Below are positions 6,953-7,249 of a stretch of DNA of 7,249 nt, piece after piece. Location: assembly GCA_003556985.1 (NCBI GenBank), contig PWPZ01000262.1, forward strand, positions 1-7,249, read 5' to 3'. Positions within the stretch are counted from its first letter, which is position 1. Each line of letters starts with the position of its first letter. The notes under the pieces were generated by a model. The model searched no databases. It was not told the DNA's origin and saw only the letters and a program-made list of their open reading frames with translations. Both the position numbers and the translations under genes were made by a program. This DNA comes from Bacteroidota bacterium. Lineage in GTDB: Bacteria; Bacteroidota; Bacteroidia; Bacteroidales; PUMT01.

Positions 6953-7249
6953 TTAGTCATCTAACCTCTTTAACATCAGTAGCCGGAAATCCATGACCTG
7001 TGATCCTGGCATGCCGGTAGCCTGAAGAGTCATTTGTCCTTTACCCTGTTCAAGGAATATTCTTCCGATATTCAGCGGCTTAAAGTCCTTTACGTAAGAT
7101 TCTTCCCTTTTTATCCGGTCATTTTCCATGCCTCGCAGCGGAGGGTCATGACTCTCGCTTATTATTCCTGCGACAGAGGAGGCACCAAAAGACAATTCAA
7201 AAGTTGATCCGGTGTCCTGCGGGGGACAGGTATAATAGATCTCGGCGTC
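6953..7249 (-). CDS. C-terminal end of a large, probably sulfatase-related protein (5' part off the right edge)
   Basis: Open from the right edge to a TAA at 6955-6953: 98 residues, in frame with no internal start needed. An apparent TTG start at 7195 is only an internal codon, since the frame stays open and looks protein-like through 7249. The piece starts DAEIYYTCPPQDTG, continues with STFELSFG, HDPPLRG, ENDRI and EESYVKDF, and ends in FRLLMLKRLDD. Alternating hydrophobic strands suggest a beta-sandwich accessory domain. From memory, similar tails (HDPPL, then DR, then YVKDF, then a closing LRLL-type strand) end some Bacteroidota and Planctomycetota sulfatases; I cannot confirm this here. 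It precedes the complete sulfatase by 68 bases on the same strand and is probably in the same transcript. Alternatives are a glycoside hydrolase or another secreted protein with the same appended domain. Confidence 0.78.
   Translation of the reverse strand, partial: DAEIYYTCPPQDTGSTFELSFGASSVAGIISESHDPPLRGMENDRIKREESYVKDFKPLNIGRIFLEQGKGQMTLQATGMPGSQVMDFRLLMLKRLDD

Noticed and set aside
6953..7195. An 80-codon minus-strand gene starting at TTG 7195
   Set aside because: The frame continues open to the window edge with protein-like sequence, so the TTG is an internal codon of a larger truncated gene.

Overview
All six genes that I can support lie on the minus strand. The window looks like chromosomal DNA of a Bacteroidota bacterium, perhaps of the Marinilabiliales/Bacteroidales type. 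I infer this from starts with no convincing Shine-Dalgarno sequence, AT-rich gaps, a C5-pathway hemA-hemC-hemD order, and a secreted sulfatase next to a secreted PIG-L deacetylase. No marker gene fixes the taxon.

Left part (1-3151), read right to left: hemA (glutamyl-tRNA reductase), hemC (hydroxymethylbilane synthase) and hemD (uroporphyrinogen-III synthase, cut by the left edge just before its end). Together they supply three steps between glutamyl-tRNA and uroporphyrinogen III, the precursor of haem, sirohaem and corrinoids. The steps between GluTR and HMBS (HemL, HemB) must be encoded elsewhere. hemA and hemC are 29 bases apart and clearly operon-like. hemD follows after a longer gap of about 160-180 bases. 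The 212 bases upstream of hemA hold a candidate Bacteroidota-type promoter.

Middle (3364-4251): a lipoprotein with a lipobox and N-terminal TPR-like helical repeats. Its function is unknown.

Right part (4432-7249): three exported-protein genes in a row. From upstream to downstream they are the C-terminal end of a large protein, probably another sulfatase, cut by the right edge; a complete lipoprotein sulfatase of the S1 formylglycine family; and a secreted PIG-L/LmbE-type deacetylase. This looks like a piece of a locus for stripping sulfate, and perhaps N-acetyl groups, from sulfated glycans. No SusC/SusD pair, glycoside hydrolase or regulator is in view, so calling it a PUL would go beyond the data.

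I see no RNA gene, CRISPR array, insertion sequence or attachment site. No gene-free stretch is longer than about 215 bases. I found no clearly new system. The points most worth a second look are the sulfatase-deacetylase pairing, the Asp-for-Glu change in the deacetylase metal motif, and the conserved-looking C-terminal domain at the right edge.
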